A DNA stretch of 64,000 nt, from positions 24,696,818-24,760,817 of the forward strand of contig CM037471.1 of assembly GCA_021014325.1 (NCBI GenBank), in the 5' to 3' direction. The notes below the pieces were generated by a model that saw nothing but the letters and a program-made list of their open reading frames with translations, was not told the DNA's origin and ran no database searches. Shown piece by piece: positions 30,801 through 42,700 of this stretch (the stretch's first letter is position 1; every line of letters begins with the position of its first letter). Position numbers and translations under genes: made by a program. The stretch comes from Plazaster borealis. Taxonomy: Eukaryota; Echinodermata; Asteroidea; Forcipulatida; Labidiasteridae.

Positions 30801-33800
30801 CTGTCAATCAAATTACAAAGACAATAGACTGAGTCATTAAACTCCACCCCTCCATGCATTGTCCAATTATCCTGTTTGAAAATGTAAGCAACGCCTACTT
30901 CAGGCAAACTGGCTAAATTGATTCATAGAAGCCCATAGGAGTTGCATTGAGCTAGTTTAACCTTGGCGATGTATGTTCTTCAAAGACTAAGGTTTTCCCA
31001 GAATTAACCGTTTCTGTCATATAAAATGCTTTTGAACGATGAAACGGGTGTTTTTTTTGTAAAATTACACACAAACATATGCCAGCTTTGGAGCCAAAAA
31101 TAGCGAAAACTTTGGGCATGCAGCAGATATGCATGCGTGTGACGCAATGACATACTGACAAGATAACTATAGATGATTCAGGCAAAAAGAATTGACAAAA
31201 ATGTGTCTTGTTAAATGTAAACAAGCTGTCACATTTTGATTCACTGTGATATGCCTTTCAGTTAATGCCTTTTTGTGAGTAGCATAGTGCAGAGTGTGAT
31301 GTACGTGTTGCAGTCACTATACCCATCTTAGCGCCATTGAAAGGAACTTTCTATGATTGACCTATATGGAGCAAGGACCTTACCTCCAAGTCAGAGCACT
31401 CAAATGACCAGACCTCCTCTTGCGTTTCAATATTCCAAACCTTGATGAGTCCACTCATATCACCAGATACCACCAAACACCCATCATGACTAAATCCAAC
31501 ACATGTCACAGAATCCTTATGTCCTACATTGAAGTAAGAAAGAGCCATCCTCCATTAAAGTGATATTACAAGGGAAACTGACTGGGTTAAATTTGAAATA
31601 ATTTGGGGTTGAACAAAGAAAAGTTGACTACAGCGGGATTTGAACCAACGATCTCTGGTTTAACGTGCCGGCGCTTTACCAACTGAGCTATCTAGCCCTA
31701 TGTTGGCAGTCTCCCAATTTTGTCAATATCTTTGTTCGGGGGTGCCAGTCAGAAGCCATACAATCCCAACATTTTTAACATAAGTCAGTTTCCCTTGTGG
31801 TTTATAACTTGATATTTGGAATAAAAAAATGTGCATCCCCTTCATGTGATCCCTTGGCTGCCGCTTCCAAGGTTGTATTGTAAACTTGGGTGTGATCCCT
31901 GGCTACACGGCAGCTAATGATTAATCCTCTAATTTTCAATAAACACACCATACAACCAACCAGTAAAAATAAAATTAAATCAGATTATAATGTTTTTTAT
32001 GAAAACAACAAGATAGCTTATGTTTTGGCAGATTGTTTCAGCAGGCTTTGTTTAAAGTATGTTACGTGTGATGTCAAGGTGTCTTCACAATACATGTAAC
32101 TGTCCTAAAACTAGCATAATGGTAGGCAGGTACCTGAGCACTCCAGCACCGGTTCCCCGTCTCCCACCTTCCAAACATACGCCTTGTCATCCTCACCACC
32201 TGTTACAGCGATGGACGACTTGGTTGGCTCCAGATCACAGCAAAAGACAGAACCTAATGTTTTAACAACAACAAATACAAGGAATAATATTAAATGCACA
32301 TGAAACTAACCCACCCCCAATTTTGTTTTGTTAATATATAATAAGGCTTGTCATTTGACTAGCCAACCAAAATGAGTGAAATTCAGGGTTCTCAGCAGTT
32401 AGTTCTACTAGCCAGTGGCATTCATAACTAGATGCACATCAGTCTAAGGATTAAGTCAATCCCAGTTAGTTTGTTTACATGGTGTAAGTTCTACTAGCCA
32501 GTGGCACTCATAACTAGATGCATATAAGTCTAGTGATTAAGTCAATCCCAGTTAGTTTGTTTACATGGTCTAAGTTCTACTAGCCAGTGGCACTCATAAC
32601 TAGATGCACATCAGTCTAGGGATTAAGTCAATCCCAGTTAGTTTGTTTACATGGTCTTCTACTAGCCAGTGGCACTCATAACTAGATGCACATCAGTCTA
32701 GGGATTAAGTCAATCCCAGTTAGTTTGTTTACATGGTGTAAGTTCTACTAGCCAGTGGCACTCATAACTAGATGCATATCAGTCTAGGGATTAAGTCAAT
32801 CCCAGTTAGTTTGTTTACATGGTGTAAGTTCTACTAGCCAGTGGCATTCATAACTAGATGCACATCAGTCTAGGGATTAAGTCAATCCCAGTTAGTTTGT
32901 TTACATGGTCTAAGTTCTACTAGCCAGTGGCACTCATAACTAGATGCACATCAGTCTAGGGATTAAGTCAATCCCAGTTAGTTTGTTTACATGGTGTAAG
33001 TTCTACTAGCCAGTGGCACTCATAACTAGATGCATATCAGTCTAGGGATTAAGTCAATCCCTGATGTAGATTTCTTAACCACTCTTTACCTGTGTGTTTC
33101 TCATAGCAGAAGTCAGCATCGTCTTCAATGGTAGGTTCATCCATCCCAAGATCTTCCTCTTCTTCTTCATCTCCTTCGTAGTCTTCCGATCCCATCTCCT
33201 CCCCCAAGTCATCCATGATGTATTCTGCAGGAATAAATATCAGGTCATTAACCTTTCTCCAATCTCTTTGTTCAATACCATCAACATATGTCAGCCAGTA
33301 ATATGATATCAGGTTGGGAAAGCACCTATACAGTACATAGCTAACATTCCTACTGCCTGACCATTCATATCATCCACTGTGGTTTTAAATGATGATGCAC
33401 TATGTCAGTCTGCAATGATATCATGTGGGGAGCACCTATACAGTACATAGTCAACCCTCCTACTGCCTGACCATTCATGTCATCCACTGTGGTTTTAAAT
33501 GATGATACACTTTGTCAGTCTGCAATATGATATCATGTGGGGAAAGCACCTATACAGTATATTGTCAACCCTCCTACTGCCTGACCATTCATATCATCCA
33601 CTGTGGTTTTGAATGATAGATAAACTGCATGCCTTCACTATGATGTTAAAAGGTGAATTCATCTGCACAATGGTTAATGGGGGTGGTCAACTCAGGACAA
33701 TGCTATGGAGAGCAAGAACAATGAGAGAATCTCAATAATAGAGCATGGACAAGATCTGAAATCTTATTATCCATCCCGCTGTCTTGCCTGAATTTCATAG

Positions 33801-34556
33801 ACTTGGAATACAGACTCCACAAATAGTATGTAGTAACTGTAGACTGGAAGATTGAGATATATTGAGGATAGTTCCTTGTCAGAAGACTTCACCATTTGGG
33901 GGATGAGACTGAGAGCAGACTGAGAAGAGTTTAGTGTTGGGGGGGGGGTGAGACTGGGAGCAGACTGAGAAGAGTTTAGTGTTGGGGGGTGAGACTGAGA
34001 GCAGACTGAGAAGAGTTTAGCGTTTGGGGGGTGAGACTGAGAGCAGACTGAGAAGAGTTTAGTGTTGGGGGGGGGGGTGAGACTGAGAGCAGACTGAGAA
34101 GAGTTTAGTGTTGGGGGGTGAGACTGAGAGCAGACTGAAAAGAGTTTAGTGTTTGGGGGGTGAGACAGAGCAAACTGAGAAGAGTTTAGTGTTTGGGGGG
34201 GGGGGGGTGAGACTGAGAGCAGACTGAGAAGAGTTTAGTGTTTGAGGGATGAGACTGAGAGCAGACTGAGAAGTGTTTAATGTTTGGGGGATGAGACTGA
34301 GAGCAGACTCAGAAGAGTTTAGTGTTTGGGGGATGAGACCGAGAGCAGAACAGACTGGGAAGAGAAAAAAACTTGAGAAGTTGGAAGCAGATTGTTCGGG
34401 AAGTGAACCTGGTGGAAGTTACGGAGAGGAAACTTGGGAGCTAATACAGAAACCAACCTCACCTCCTCCCTCCATCTCATTCAGGTCAATGACTTCTGCC
34501 ATGTCTTGTTCGTCTGCCTCTTCATAGCAACTGTCCGAATCACCGTCTGGATCCAT
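27799..34556 (-). CDS. AAMP: angio-associated migratory cell protein homologue (WD40), 11 exons, complete
   Basis: AAMP is a conserved cytosolic WD40 protein linked to cell migration and, in its yeast relative Sqt1, to ribosomal protein uL16 chaperoning. Exons, 5' to 3': 34556-34463, 33224-33090, 32253-32134, 31523-31384, 30800-30656, 30190-30107, 29639-29524, 29218-29136, 28966-28876, 28596-28439, 27874-27799. All phases agree and total 1242 nt, so 413 residues against 434 in human. The N-terminus is acidic ([15 protein letters not shown]), as in family members. Diagnostic matches include [72 protein letters not shown] and the C-terminal SLQRPER (human CVQRPDR). Introns hold minisatellites of 86, about 112 and about 42 bp, and the 3' end lies inside the 83-bp array. 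Very sure. Confidence 0.96.
28254..28340 (-). mobile_element. LINE reverse-transcriptase C-terminal remnant in AAMP intron 10
   Basis: Minus-strand frame [20 protein letters not shown] followed by LTIHIRDC: the G-(K/R)AFS-AGP--WN-L---IR-C signature of CR1/L2-like LINE ends. Degraded upstream. Confidence 0.6.
28439..28596 (-). CDS. AAMP: AAMP exon 10, WD40 blade
   Basis: Encodes [35 protein letters not shown] and [13 protein letters not shown]. The donor AGCAA|GTACGT gives phase 2, which joins exactly to the last exon ([12 protein letters not shown]). Confidence 0.95.
28615..28805. repeat. dispersed repeat, copy in AAMP intron 9
   Basis: Contains CGCCATTTTGGGAGTCAAAT and ends AAAATGGCGCAACCAAGATTA. 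The reverse complement of these blocks is at 54095-54215 (AATCTTGGTTGCGCCATTTG ... TTTGACTCCCAAAATGG), so the two are inverted copies of one element. Confidence 0.65.
30885..31165 (+). repeat. dispersed repeat, copy 2, in AAMP intron 4
   Basis: About 75-80% similar by eye to 16715-17075 (GTTCTTCAAAGACTAAGGTT, TTACACACAAACATATGCCA, AGCGAAAACTTTGGGC). It lacks the 49-bp tail duplication of copy 1. Confidence 0.65.
31384..31523 (-). CDS. AAMP: AAMP exon 4, WD40 blade
   Basis: Encodes [29 protein letters not shown] and EEVWSFE. This is a full WD repeat and the best-conserved blade compared with human AAMP. Confidence 0.95.
31600..31925 (-). mobile_element. composite tRNA-derived repeat, family C, rearranged copy
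   Basis: Minus strand: GGGCTAGATAGCTCAGTTGG, then CACGTTAAACCAGAG and B box GGTTCAAATCC. Module A (ATCCCTTGGCTGCCGCTTCC) follows on the plus strand, so A and B are in opposite orientations here but in the same orientation at 15815-16085. Confidence 0.7.
32399..33061. repeat. 86-bp tandem array in AAMP intron 2
   Basis: About 7.7 copies starting AGTTCTACTAGCCAGTGGCA (32401, 32487, 32573 and so on). One unit lacks TAAG. It stops about 30 bp before the exon 2 donor. Confidence 0.93.
33305..33617. repeat. about 112-bp tandem array in AAMP intron 1
   Basis: Nearly three copies starting GATATCATGTGGGG (33305, 33417, 33529) and containing CACCTATACAGTACATAG and CATCCACTGTGGTTTTAAAT. Confidence 0.9.
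33890..34350. repeat. about 42-bp G-rich tandem array in AAMP intron 1
   Basis: About 11 copies of TGAGACTGAGAGCAGACTGA plus GAAGAGTTTAGTGTT and a run of 6-11 G. The regularly spaced G-runs on the AAMP template strand could form G-quadruplexes. It ends about 110 bp from exon 1. Confidence 0.93.
34463..34556 (-). CDS. AAMP: AAMP exon 1
   Basis: Start codon at 34556-34554; encodes [20 protein letters not shown] and an acidic continuation. Donor GGAG|GTGAGG, phase 1. Not conserved in detail, but its acid-rich nature and the phase fit exon 2 (33090-33224, with a run of glutamates). Confidence 0.8.
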
Positions 34557-37500
34557 ATGGTACTGTTTCTATTGCAACTGCTCAAGAAAACTTCTATGCC
34601 TGATCAAAGAAACTGTGTAGGTGTGCAGGTCTTTGATACTAACATCTATCTAGTGCTGAGCTGCCAGGTGCAAGAAATATACAGCTGCAAATGAAATATA
34701 AAGTAATTTAAAGAATAATAAGGTCATTGATGATTGTTTCGTCAACACAGCAATTTTGACATGGTTCAATCGCTGTGTTTCTATTTGTTAATTCGACATA
34801 CATATAAACAATGGGAGCTTCAATATCATTTAATTAGATATAATAACGTGTTATTGATACGAAAGGGGACAAATAAACACTGGAGTCCGTAAACTGGGCA
34901 AAACATCGTGTCCGTAAACATTGGTAAACACAGTCTTCAACAAATTAATAGGGTATGGGCCGTCATTGATTATACAATAAGTTATCATGAAATACGTATG
35001 CAATCATGACGCAGTGTATTTACCTACACCCTAATATTATTACATTAATATGCCCAAATAACACCTTTGTAAGTTGTAATGAAGTTGTATTGTATTACTT
35101 ACTTTTCACACACTCTTTTCCAAACACGTGAATATTGTTTTAAGGCTTACGACAGTAAGGCAATTGAGGGCGCCCTTTCACCAATTTCGCCAGTGGATTT
35201 CGCTTCGCCATAGCATCCACCAGAGCTCATCTGGATTTCGCCATTTTGTGTGTGTGTATGATCCGAAAGAGTTGGAACAACCATGGAGGAAATTTTCTTC
35301 CTCCATGGAAAACTCAATGTTCGGTTCAAAAAGCACATTGCATCTTGTCTCTCTCTAAGCCACGCCGGGGGCCTGGGATTGTGCCCCCCCCTCACGTTTT
35401 TTCATTGCCATGTAGTCCCTCATTACTGAGAGTTGTGCGCGGCGCGTACACGCGCGCATGTTTCCATCTGACCTCAGCGAGGGCGGCCAATGCAAGGGGT
35501 TATCTTTGGATTTGGCAAAACTTACAGCTGTGATGTGGCAACAAAATATTTTGAAAGCAAAGAGTTGTGTGCTGTAATAACTCTATGCACCCGTGTACCA
35601 CGTGACCGAAAAACCGCTAGGCCTACCCATCACTTCGCAACAAGATATTTCGTCAGCAGATTACTAATTCGTTACTAAGGAAACTTATCATTTTGTTACT
35701 ACGGATTACTAAATTGCTAGGCATATTTATTCCCAAAAATTAATTACCAATTCCTGTTTTACTGCTTTCGTTATTGACGTCATCGCGGCGCCATCTAAGA
35801 GGTAAAACGGTGATGAAACAATGGAAACGCACAGCATGTACGCGCAGCGCACAGGGTGGGCCAATGAGCAACTTTCTTTTGACCTCTAGATTCGAAGCCG
35901 AGGGCGCCCTACTCAAATTACGTCATGTGCATTAGTTCCATTACGATCGTCACTAATCCGTAATAAACCGTAGGCCTATCGTAGTAACGGCACTTTCATA
36001 AACGCGTCTTTTGTTAATTAACGAGGAGGAATGAACTTGCCATAAACATGGAGAATGCAATAAGAAAATACCTCTTTGAGAATTGAGCTGACCGCAGGGA
36101 TATGACCGGGGATTCAATTTAGCAAATAGAAGGTATGAATAGTCAGGCCATTGACTATTTTTTTGGATTCAATTTAGTTGCAACTATATCTTTGTTTTTC
36201 AGCACAAAGATCCAAAAATCGTTGAGACAAAAAAAAAATAAGAGTAATTTCAGCATTTTATAGATTACGTACAACTTGTTCTTAAAATTGCAGACAATTA
36301 TGGGCGGACCAAGTTACCTGTGACGTCAGTGCAAGGGTTTACATCAGTACCGATTCCCAACCAACAATATCAGTTGATATACTGCGACTCAAACAATGAA
36401 GGCCCTTCCATTCTGTCAACAGTTGCGATGATGGTCGTTGTCAAAGTACTTTATATTTTTATGACATTAGAGTATCTAATTGTCTTTATAGATGGTTACC
36501 ATGCTAGCTTTCTGCTGATTGCACTACATACATTGCACTTTGTATTCGCCATTATGAAGATATAATACCCAACAAAAGGTGCGAAAATTGTCTCACAGCT
36601 CTCCTGTTCATTCTCATGTACGTACTGTCAATAAACTATTCACAGCACTTTATAAATAACTCTTTGAACCGAGCGTGCACCGAGGTCTAAGTTTGTATTG
36701 CACACCTTTTAGTAAAACATATTTGCGAGAAGCGTTTTCGTACTTTACAAGAGAGCTCAGAAATAACCAGATAGCCAGATAGCGTATGCACTGAATTGCA
36801 ATTCTCGACAAATCGTTGATCGATTATTGTCCCAAATAACTTGGCACTCAAATTCATGGAAATGTCTCACTCATTATTCACGTAAAATTGTTCTTCTGAT
36901 TCCGGCTTGATTTATAACAAAGCTTGCAAGATTGATCTTAAGTTGTGTGTTTATCTTCGTTAGTGTTATTCAAAGTGTGTCTACAAATCACAATGACGAT
37001 ATTGACAACTCGTCTTTAGATAAATTTTATTAGTGTGTTGTAAAAATACACGAGCCCAGCTGGCTATCTTTATTGAATGCTTTGCATAGTAACGTCATAG
37101 GCGTTTTTCTTTAATAAAAAGACTGTTGTTAATAAATAAGCACCCTTTCAGTGCACTTGTTACGGTATGTTATTAAATAATTGGATGGGACATGACGTGA
37201 GTGTGAAAACAAATACCTTGTCTGCGTGGAATGTTTTCTTCTTCAAAAACATCGAACATTAAAGTTTCTAAAATGTAACATTTTACCGGGTAATTTTAAA
37301 TCTCAAAAGTCCAAATTTCAAATGGGGGGGGGGGGGGGCACGGACATCAATGGGGGGGGGGGGTGGGGTGGCACCACCCTTAGTTACGCCAGTGTTACAA
37401 CTGATTACCATTTAGAGTTTCAGAGGGAATTATGAGCAATATGCTATTTGAACAAATCAAAATGCTTACTTGAATAAAATAATTATAAAGAGATCCGTTT

Positions 37501-38208
37501 ATCGCTAGTTATCGTCGTAGTAAAAATATTCAGGGGATACCAAAGGCACAGATCGATTGTTTGTTTGTTTATTTTAAAAATTAAGATTACTCCCGTTTTA
37601 AGGTAGTGTTTCTGGAAAGATTTACAGATTTATGGAAAGTATTATAAAGAACAAAGGACATGTTTTATTCAATGACATGTATTGAGTTGAAATCGTAACA
37701 CACAGGACAATTGATGGTTCGACCTATACCTTTGACCTCGGCAAAATTCAATCCTGCTTAGCAGATTTATTTGCTTTGCTAAATCACAATTCGGGCGTCA
37801 GTTCCAAGTCTCAACTTTATTGATTCTTCTTATGCCAAAGTTATTGAAAATGAGCTCAGTTTTAGCTCAGAATGGTAAGGCAAAAGCCGTGGCAATGCGC
37901 ATGCGCGCACATTCACTTGGCATGTGATTGCCTGAAGAACCCAGTGTGTCATGTAGCTTTAAAGTCAGGTCAAAGGTGAAAATTCAGTGTCTATTCAAGG
38001 GATGTCACCTTTACAAAGTTAACTCGTTTCACTTGAAAGGAAACAAGAAATTAAGCTAAAAGGGTTTAATTTTGGCACAACAGATACATCAAACATCTAC
38101 GTCATCTGACATGTATGTGAAGACACTGAAAATAATGCATATTATGTGTAATTGTATCAAATTTGGCAATCACATTTTAATTAACGTTTTAGTCCTCAAT
38201 AATGCTAT
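34557..38208. other. intergenic interval upstream of AAMP
   Basis: Probable AAMP promoter and 5' UTR, with a CpG-rich patch near 35420-35460 (GTGCGCGGCGCGTACACGCG), a CCATGGAGGA palindrome (35281-35308), and a G-run module (37322-37395). No exon was recognised; the open frames at 35128-35678 and 36320-36565 lack any known motif. Confidence 0.45.
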
Positions 38209-38214
38209 TTTATT
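38209..38214 (-). terminator. poly(A) signal of the 453-residue gene
   Basis: AATAAA on the minus strand about 110 bp after the stop codon of the gene at 38322-39683. Position fits a short 3' UTR. Confidence 0.5.
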
Positions 38215-38321
38215 GAATGATAAAAATACATAGATGAGAACTGCCGCACTTTTAGCAACACCGCCACAAGTGCTTTCACCTTTTGTCAAAGTTTAATAAC
38301 CATCAGAAGGTTTTGTTGAAG

Positions 38322-39683
38322 TTACTCGCCAATGATTTCATAGTTTGTAGCTTTATCCAATTTGGACTGCTTGTCATCACAGAGTGACACACCGGGTTCG
38401 TATTCGATAATCTCGTTGCTCACACTAAACCGAACCGATCTTTTCTCACCGAGAAATGTGTCACTTTTGACCACGCTCAGTGTTTCTCCTTCGAATCCGT
38501 TATTGTTAATAAAGATCGAAGTGTACTCGCTCATTGTCAAATCTTTGGAGTCCACACCATCGTTTTGGTAGCGGCTTACACTTGAACTGAAGCTATTGGT
38601 ATTGATAGCAGATAACCGAGAATGTTCCAGGTTTTCAACTATTGTATGTGGAGTCTTCGGGTGAACATCGTTGTAGTTTTTCTTCAGCGGTTCAATACGT
38701 TTCTCGACTTCATCCGGCAAAATAGCAATGCTTTCATTTTCACTGACCTTTGTAGTCCTCTGTAGGGTTGGTTCCAAAGTCATGTTTTTGGTATTTTGTC
38801 CTGTGGTGTTTTGTAGAGTAGGTATTTCTGGTTTGTTTAGGTTGGATAGTCCAGTAGTTACGTGTATTGGAGAAGAAACTTTTGTAACACCAGCAGGAGT
38901 CTGTAAGGTGGTTTGGTTGGCGGATTGTGTGTCATTTAAACGTTCCTTTTGGGATTGTCGTCGCCTCCCTGGCGATGTACTCTTTGAGTTTCGTTCCATG
39001 TCTGCCGATTGTTCAATCCTACGAGTGTGATGACTTTGCGGCGAGAGTTTCACACCGATTACATCAGTGGACTGCCGATCCGTAACACGGGGTTTTACTC
39101 CCGGTACGCCGGTCTCAGCCTCCGTGAGAGTTGACGGTTTAATGCGGGAATGTCGAAAAGAGACAAGCGGCGGAGACGAGTCCATAGATATCCTAGGAAG
39201 ATGAACGTGATGACCAGATCCTGATTTTGATTTCGGTTTTATACCTTTCCCGTACGACTCGTTTTCCTGATCACCCGTACCGACTACACCCGTACCGACG
39301 ATGTGGGCGCTGGGCCCTTCAAGAGCAGACCTGTCTCTGTACAGACCGGAGAGTTTCTCAAATGTTGACGGTCTCATTAGGTCGAAATGAGTTATGTCTG
39401 CAAGTTTGAGTGTCTGTCTTTGATGGTGTCCACTTGAGTGGCAACCGGGGTCGCTTGATAACGAACCCCGGCGTTTTGACCCCCGGGCACTTTGCTCACC
39501 CCAGGGGCCGTTCATTCTTGATGTTCCGAGAGTACGGTTGATTCCATGGGACCCAGAGTTGCGGGGCGCGATGGTCCGTGCAGCGGCCGAGGAGGCAGAC
39601 AGGGGAGGAAAAGTCGCTCGCATGTTGTCAAAGCGAAATGCAGCCTCAATTGGGGTGACTGCGAGGGTGCTGCTGTGGTGCAT
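38322..39683 (-). CDS. intronless hypothetical protein, disordered, with candidate PP1-docking motif
   Basis: 453 residues in one uninterrupted frame. The first ATG after an in-frame TAG is at 39683, so the start is well defined unless an upstream exon is spliced in. The protein is rich in S, T, R, K and N and looks mostly disordered. Near the C-terminus (about residue 415) is KRSVRFSVSNEIIEYEPG: RSVRF fits the RVxF pattern by which regulators dock on protein phosphatase 1, and the whole block looks more ordered than the rest, so it may be the conserved core. I do not recognise the family. Codon use and length argue against chance, and a poly(A) signal follows. A 23-bp palindrome with flanking direct repeats lies about 45 bp before the ATG. 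Expression and partners are unknown. Confidence 0.7.
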   Translation of the reverse strand: MHHSSTLAVTPIEAAFRFDNMRATFPPLSASSAAARTIAPRNSGSHGINRTLGTSRMNGPWGEQSARGSKRRGSLSSDPGCHSSGHHQRQTLKLADITHFDLMRPSTFEKLSGLYRDRSALEGPSAHIVGTGVVGTGDQENESYGKGIKPKSKSGSGHHVHLPRISMDSSPPLVSFRHSRIKPSTLTEAETGVPGVKPRVTDRQSTDVIGVKLSPQSHHTRRIEQSADMERNSKSTSPGRRRQSQKERLNDTQSANQTTLQTPAGVTKVSSPIHVTTGLSNLNKPEIPTLQNTTGQNTKNMTLEPTLQRTTKVSENESIAILPDEVEKRIEPLKKNYNDVHPKTPHTIVENLEHSRLSAINTNSFSSSVSRYQNDGVDSKDLTMSEYTSIFINNNGFEGETLSVVKSDTFLGEKRSVRFSVSNEIIEYEPGVSLCDDKQSKLDKATNYEIIGE

Positions 39684-39730
39684 CGATCGGCGACCGGTGA
39701 AACTTGAAATCCCAGTAGAATTTGTTTGAC

Positions 39731-39753
39731 CATGGAGCTATTATAGCTCCATG
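39731..39753. mobile_element. 23-bp palindrome flanked by GTTTGAC direct repeats
   Basis: CATGGAGCTA-TTA-TAGCTCCATG is a perfect inverted repeat. GTTTGAC stands immediately on both sides (39724-39730 and 39754-39760), like a target-site duplication around an ultra-short insertion. Sister structure at 43293-43323. Confidence 0.7.
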
Positions 39754-42700
39754 GTTTGACCAACGCTCGTAATCATTCGCCAGCTACTAGTGTTCAGTCG
39801 TAGCCAAAGCTTAAAAACATTTCACCTATTTGTTTTGAAACACAACTTGCAGCCAGTGGTTGCTCGTCGCTTATCCGTAATGTATACAATCTTTATTGGC
39901 CCTAGTGTGTGACTTGGCATTAAACACACAGTGTGACTCTCCCACGAACAGTACTGGTATCCTACAATAATAACTATAAACCAATAGGTCTACGATCTTA
40001 CATTGCCAATAGAGGTAACATTAATCAAATTGGCTCTTCATACCAACGTTGCGTCCACCAATAGCGCACTTCACTCGCATACACTTCAGACTCATAGGTT
40101 TATTCAATACGTTGAGACTCTTTCCTGAAGTATGGAATATCAGCGTAACCATGGGTTCCCTCCAAGTACTAACTCAACATCGTCACCTTTGAATCCAAAC
40201 GTAGACTCAGTATATACAGGTGATTGCTGATGCTCAGCTACCCATTGTATACTTGGGCTGATGAGCAATCGCCCCTCGTTATAAAAACATGAAATGAGGG
40301 CTCTCTGAAACCATGGAGGTAGAATTAGAGCACGGTAGGCCTACTCGTGCAACCACTTCAGACTTGCAGGTCTGACAACATCACATCAACTAATAGCTAA
40401 AATAGTGTTCAAATGGTCATTTACAGTTCTGTATTCGATCTTTTTATTTCATGATGAAGAATATTCAAAATTAACACGCTTTCAATCACAAAACAAGTTC
40501 TTGGTGTAATTTCTTGGAGTTTCTGAAAGTTTTCACCCTACTTGGTTCAGTTGCCGATCACAGCTCGCAGAACTCACAATCTGTGTAAAGTTATAGACCT
40601 AAGTCAGACGATTGACTGCTGGTTGCAGTTTTTAAACATACCCAAGACTGAAGACTTTAACTATAATCCAAAGAGGTTCGGAGAGTTAAGTTTCTTTTCT
40701 AGACCATAATAGAGGAAGGGAAGTCCGGTATTTGATCCGTTCAGCATTTGACGAGTACTCACTGTGGTCATTTGATGTGACTATTAATGTAGCAGGCTAC
40801 CTCCATTCCCCATGCTTTGAATGACCGTGGAGGTAGAAATGGACATGTCACTGGACACTGATATTTACTTTTTTTTAAATGCCTCATTTTCTGCTTACAA
40901 CTTGTAGCATAAATCCAACGTAGTTTGGCATAACATGGTTGCTGTCCCCTAACCCAGGTCTCATACAGCACTTCCTTTGTGCACGTCAGATTTGCGGAGT
41001 CGCTGAAAACAAATTCGAAGAAAAAGTCCACTCGATTTTCTCTTGATAGTTGTACGGATTAAGGTTTACGGCTGAGGGAGGTTTTTGTGCTCCTGGATTA
41101 AACACAATTGCATTACGACTGAAATGTCCAGATAGACCAAACTCCTCTGTATAACAAATTAAGCTCAAAAAGGGCCAGTCATTCCGCGGTTTCTATATTC
41201 ATTAGTCCTCGACAGATCCATTCGGCCGTGTCCTTGCCGAGGAGGACTAAAATTACACTCGGTCACCCTGGTGATGAAGTGCTGCTGCTAAATATATAAA
41301 CACCAGTTTACTCAGCACGGGTTGAGTCTATATTCACAGAGGGAATTCTCTGAAGCTTTAAGTTTGAATACAGTGTATAGGGGCCTACCTTTGCAGTTTT
41401 TTGTCGTTCTCGATCCGTAGGGGTCATATTTACAATTTTAGCCTGGAAAAGCCGTAGGCCTTCAGAAACTTCAACACAAGAAGAAAAATAAATCTTCAAC
41501 ATTCAGGTTATTCTTAAAAAGAAGTCATTCAAATTCATGTTGATGATCTGTTTAGAACGATGATAACCACTATACCAAGGCATATCGGGGGGGGGGGGGG
41601 GTAATTAAAGACATAATTTGTGGGGTGCGGGCTATTAATGTATCGAACCATTCATTTGTGCATTTTCGACCTCATTTTTAGGGGCAAGATAGGGCGAGGG
41701 TTGGGGAGGGTTGGGGTGCTCCCGCGCCCCTACCCCCTCCCCCCGGCCGATGGATACGCCACTGATCACTACTATTCCTTCCTCCATGACTAAACCAACC
41801 CCCATGGTTCACTTAGACAATGTCTGTCCCTCCGGATTAAGAACAGCATGGTGACCAGGATCGTTAGCATCCCATTACACCGCAATAGACCTCTTTTATT
41901 CATTATGTTGACCGAACAGCTCAGATAACAGCATAAGTGTTTCGTGTTTGGAGAAAACACACACTAAGGATCACAAAAGGTGATTAAAACATTTAAGAGG
42001 TGTTTCTTAAAATAGATCCCGACACACATGAACATAATTCGTGTTTGGAAAGAGACAGTACCGATCGCTATCTGAATGATAAGTGTCTGGGCCGGGAAAA
42101 ATAATAAATATGAGTAGTTCGTTTCGTGACAAGAATTTGTTTAGTTCATTTCCTCGAATTAATAATACCTTCGTTTTTCAAATTTCCATGTGTGTGTAAA
42201 ACGATGTATTAGCATGGCTGGTCTTAAACATTATAAATACGTTGGCATAATACAGTTTTGCTGACGATAGAATGGTAGCAAATGATTTACTCTCTATTGT
42301 GGAAACCGTTAATCAATAAATAAACTGTAGAAATGTCTGAATAAAATAAATTTATGTTTTGCCTAAAAAGAACAATTTTTGCGCCAACTAGCCCAAGCAA
42401 GGAACACGCCAAGAAAAAAACACAAGAACAAGAAATAAACAAGCAATCCAAAACAAGCAAACAAACACCAAACACTCAACAAACACCCTAACAAACAAAC
42501 AAACACTCCCAACAAACAAATCACAAACAAACACCCTAACAAACAAACACCCCACCAGAAACCAAATTAAGTAACTGTATCAGAACAATCAGACAATATC
42601 ATTGAGAAAGAAGAAGAAAAAAAACACCTTGCCCCCCACCAAAAAAAAAAAAAAAAAAATTGAGGAAAAACATGCACAAAATGAATGGTTCGATTCATTA

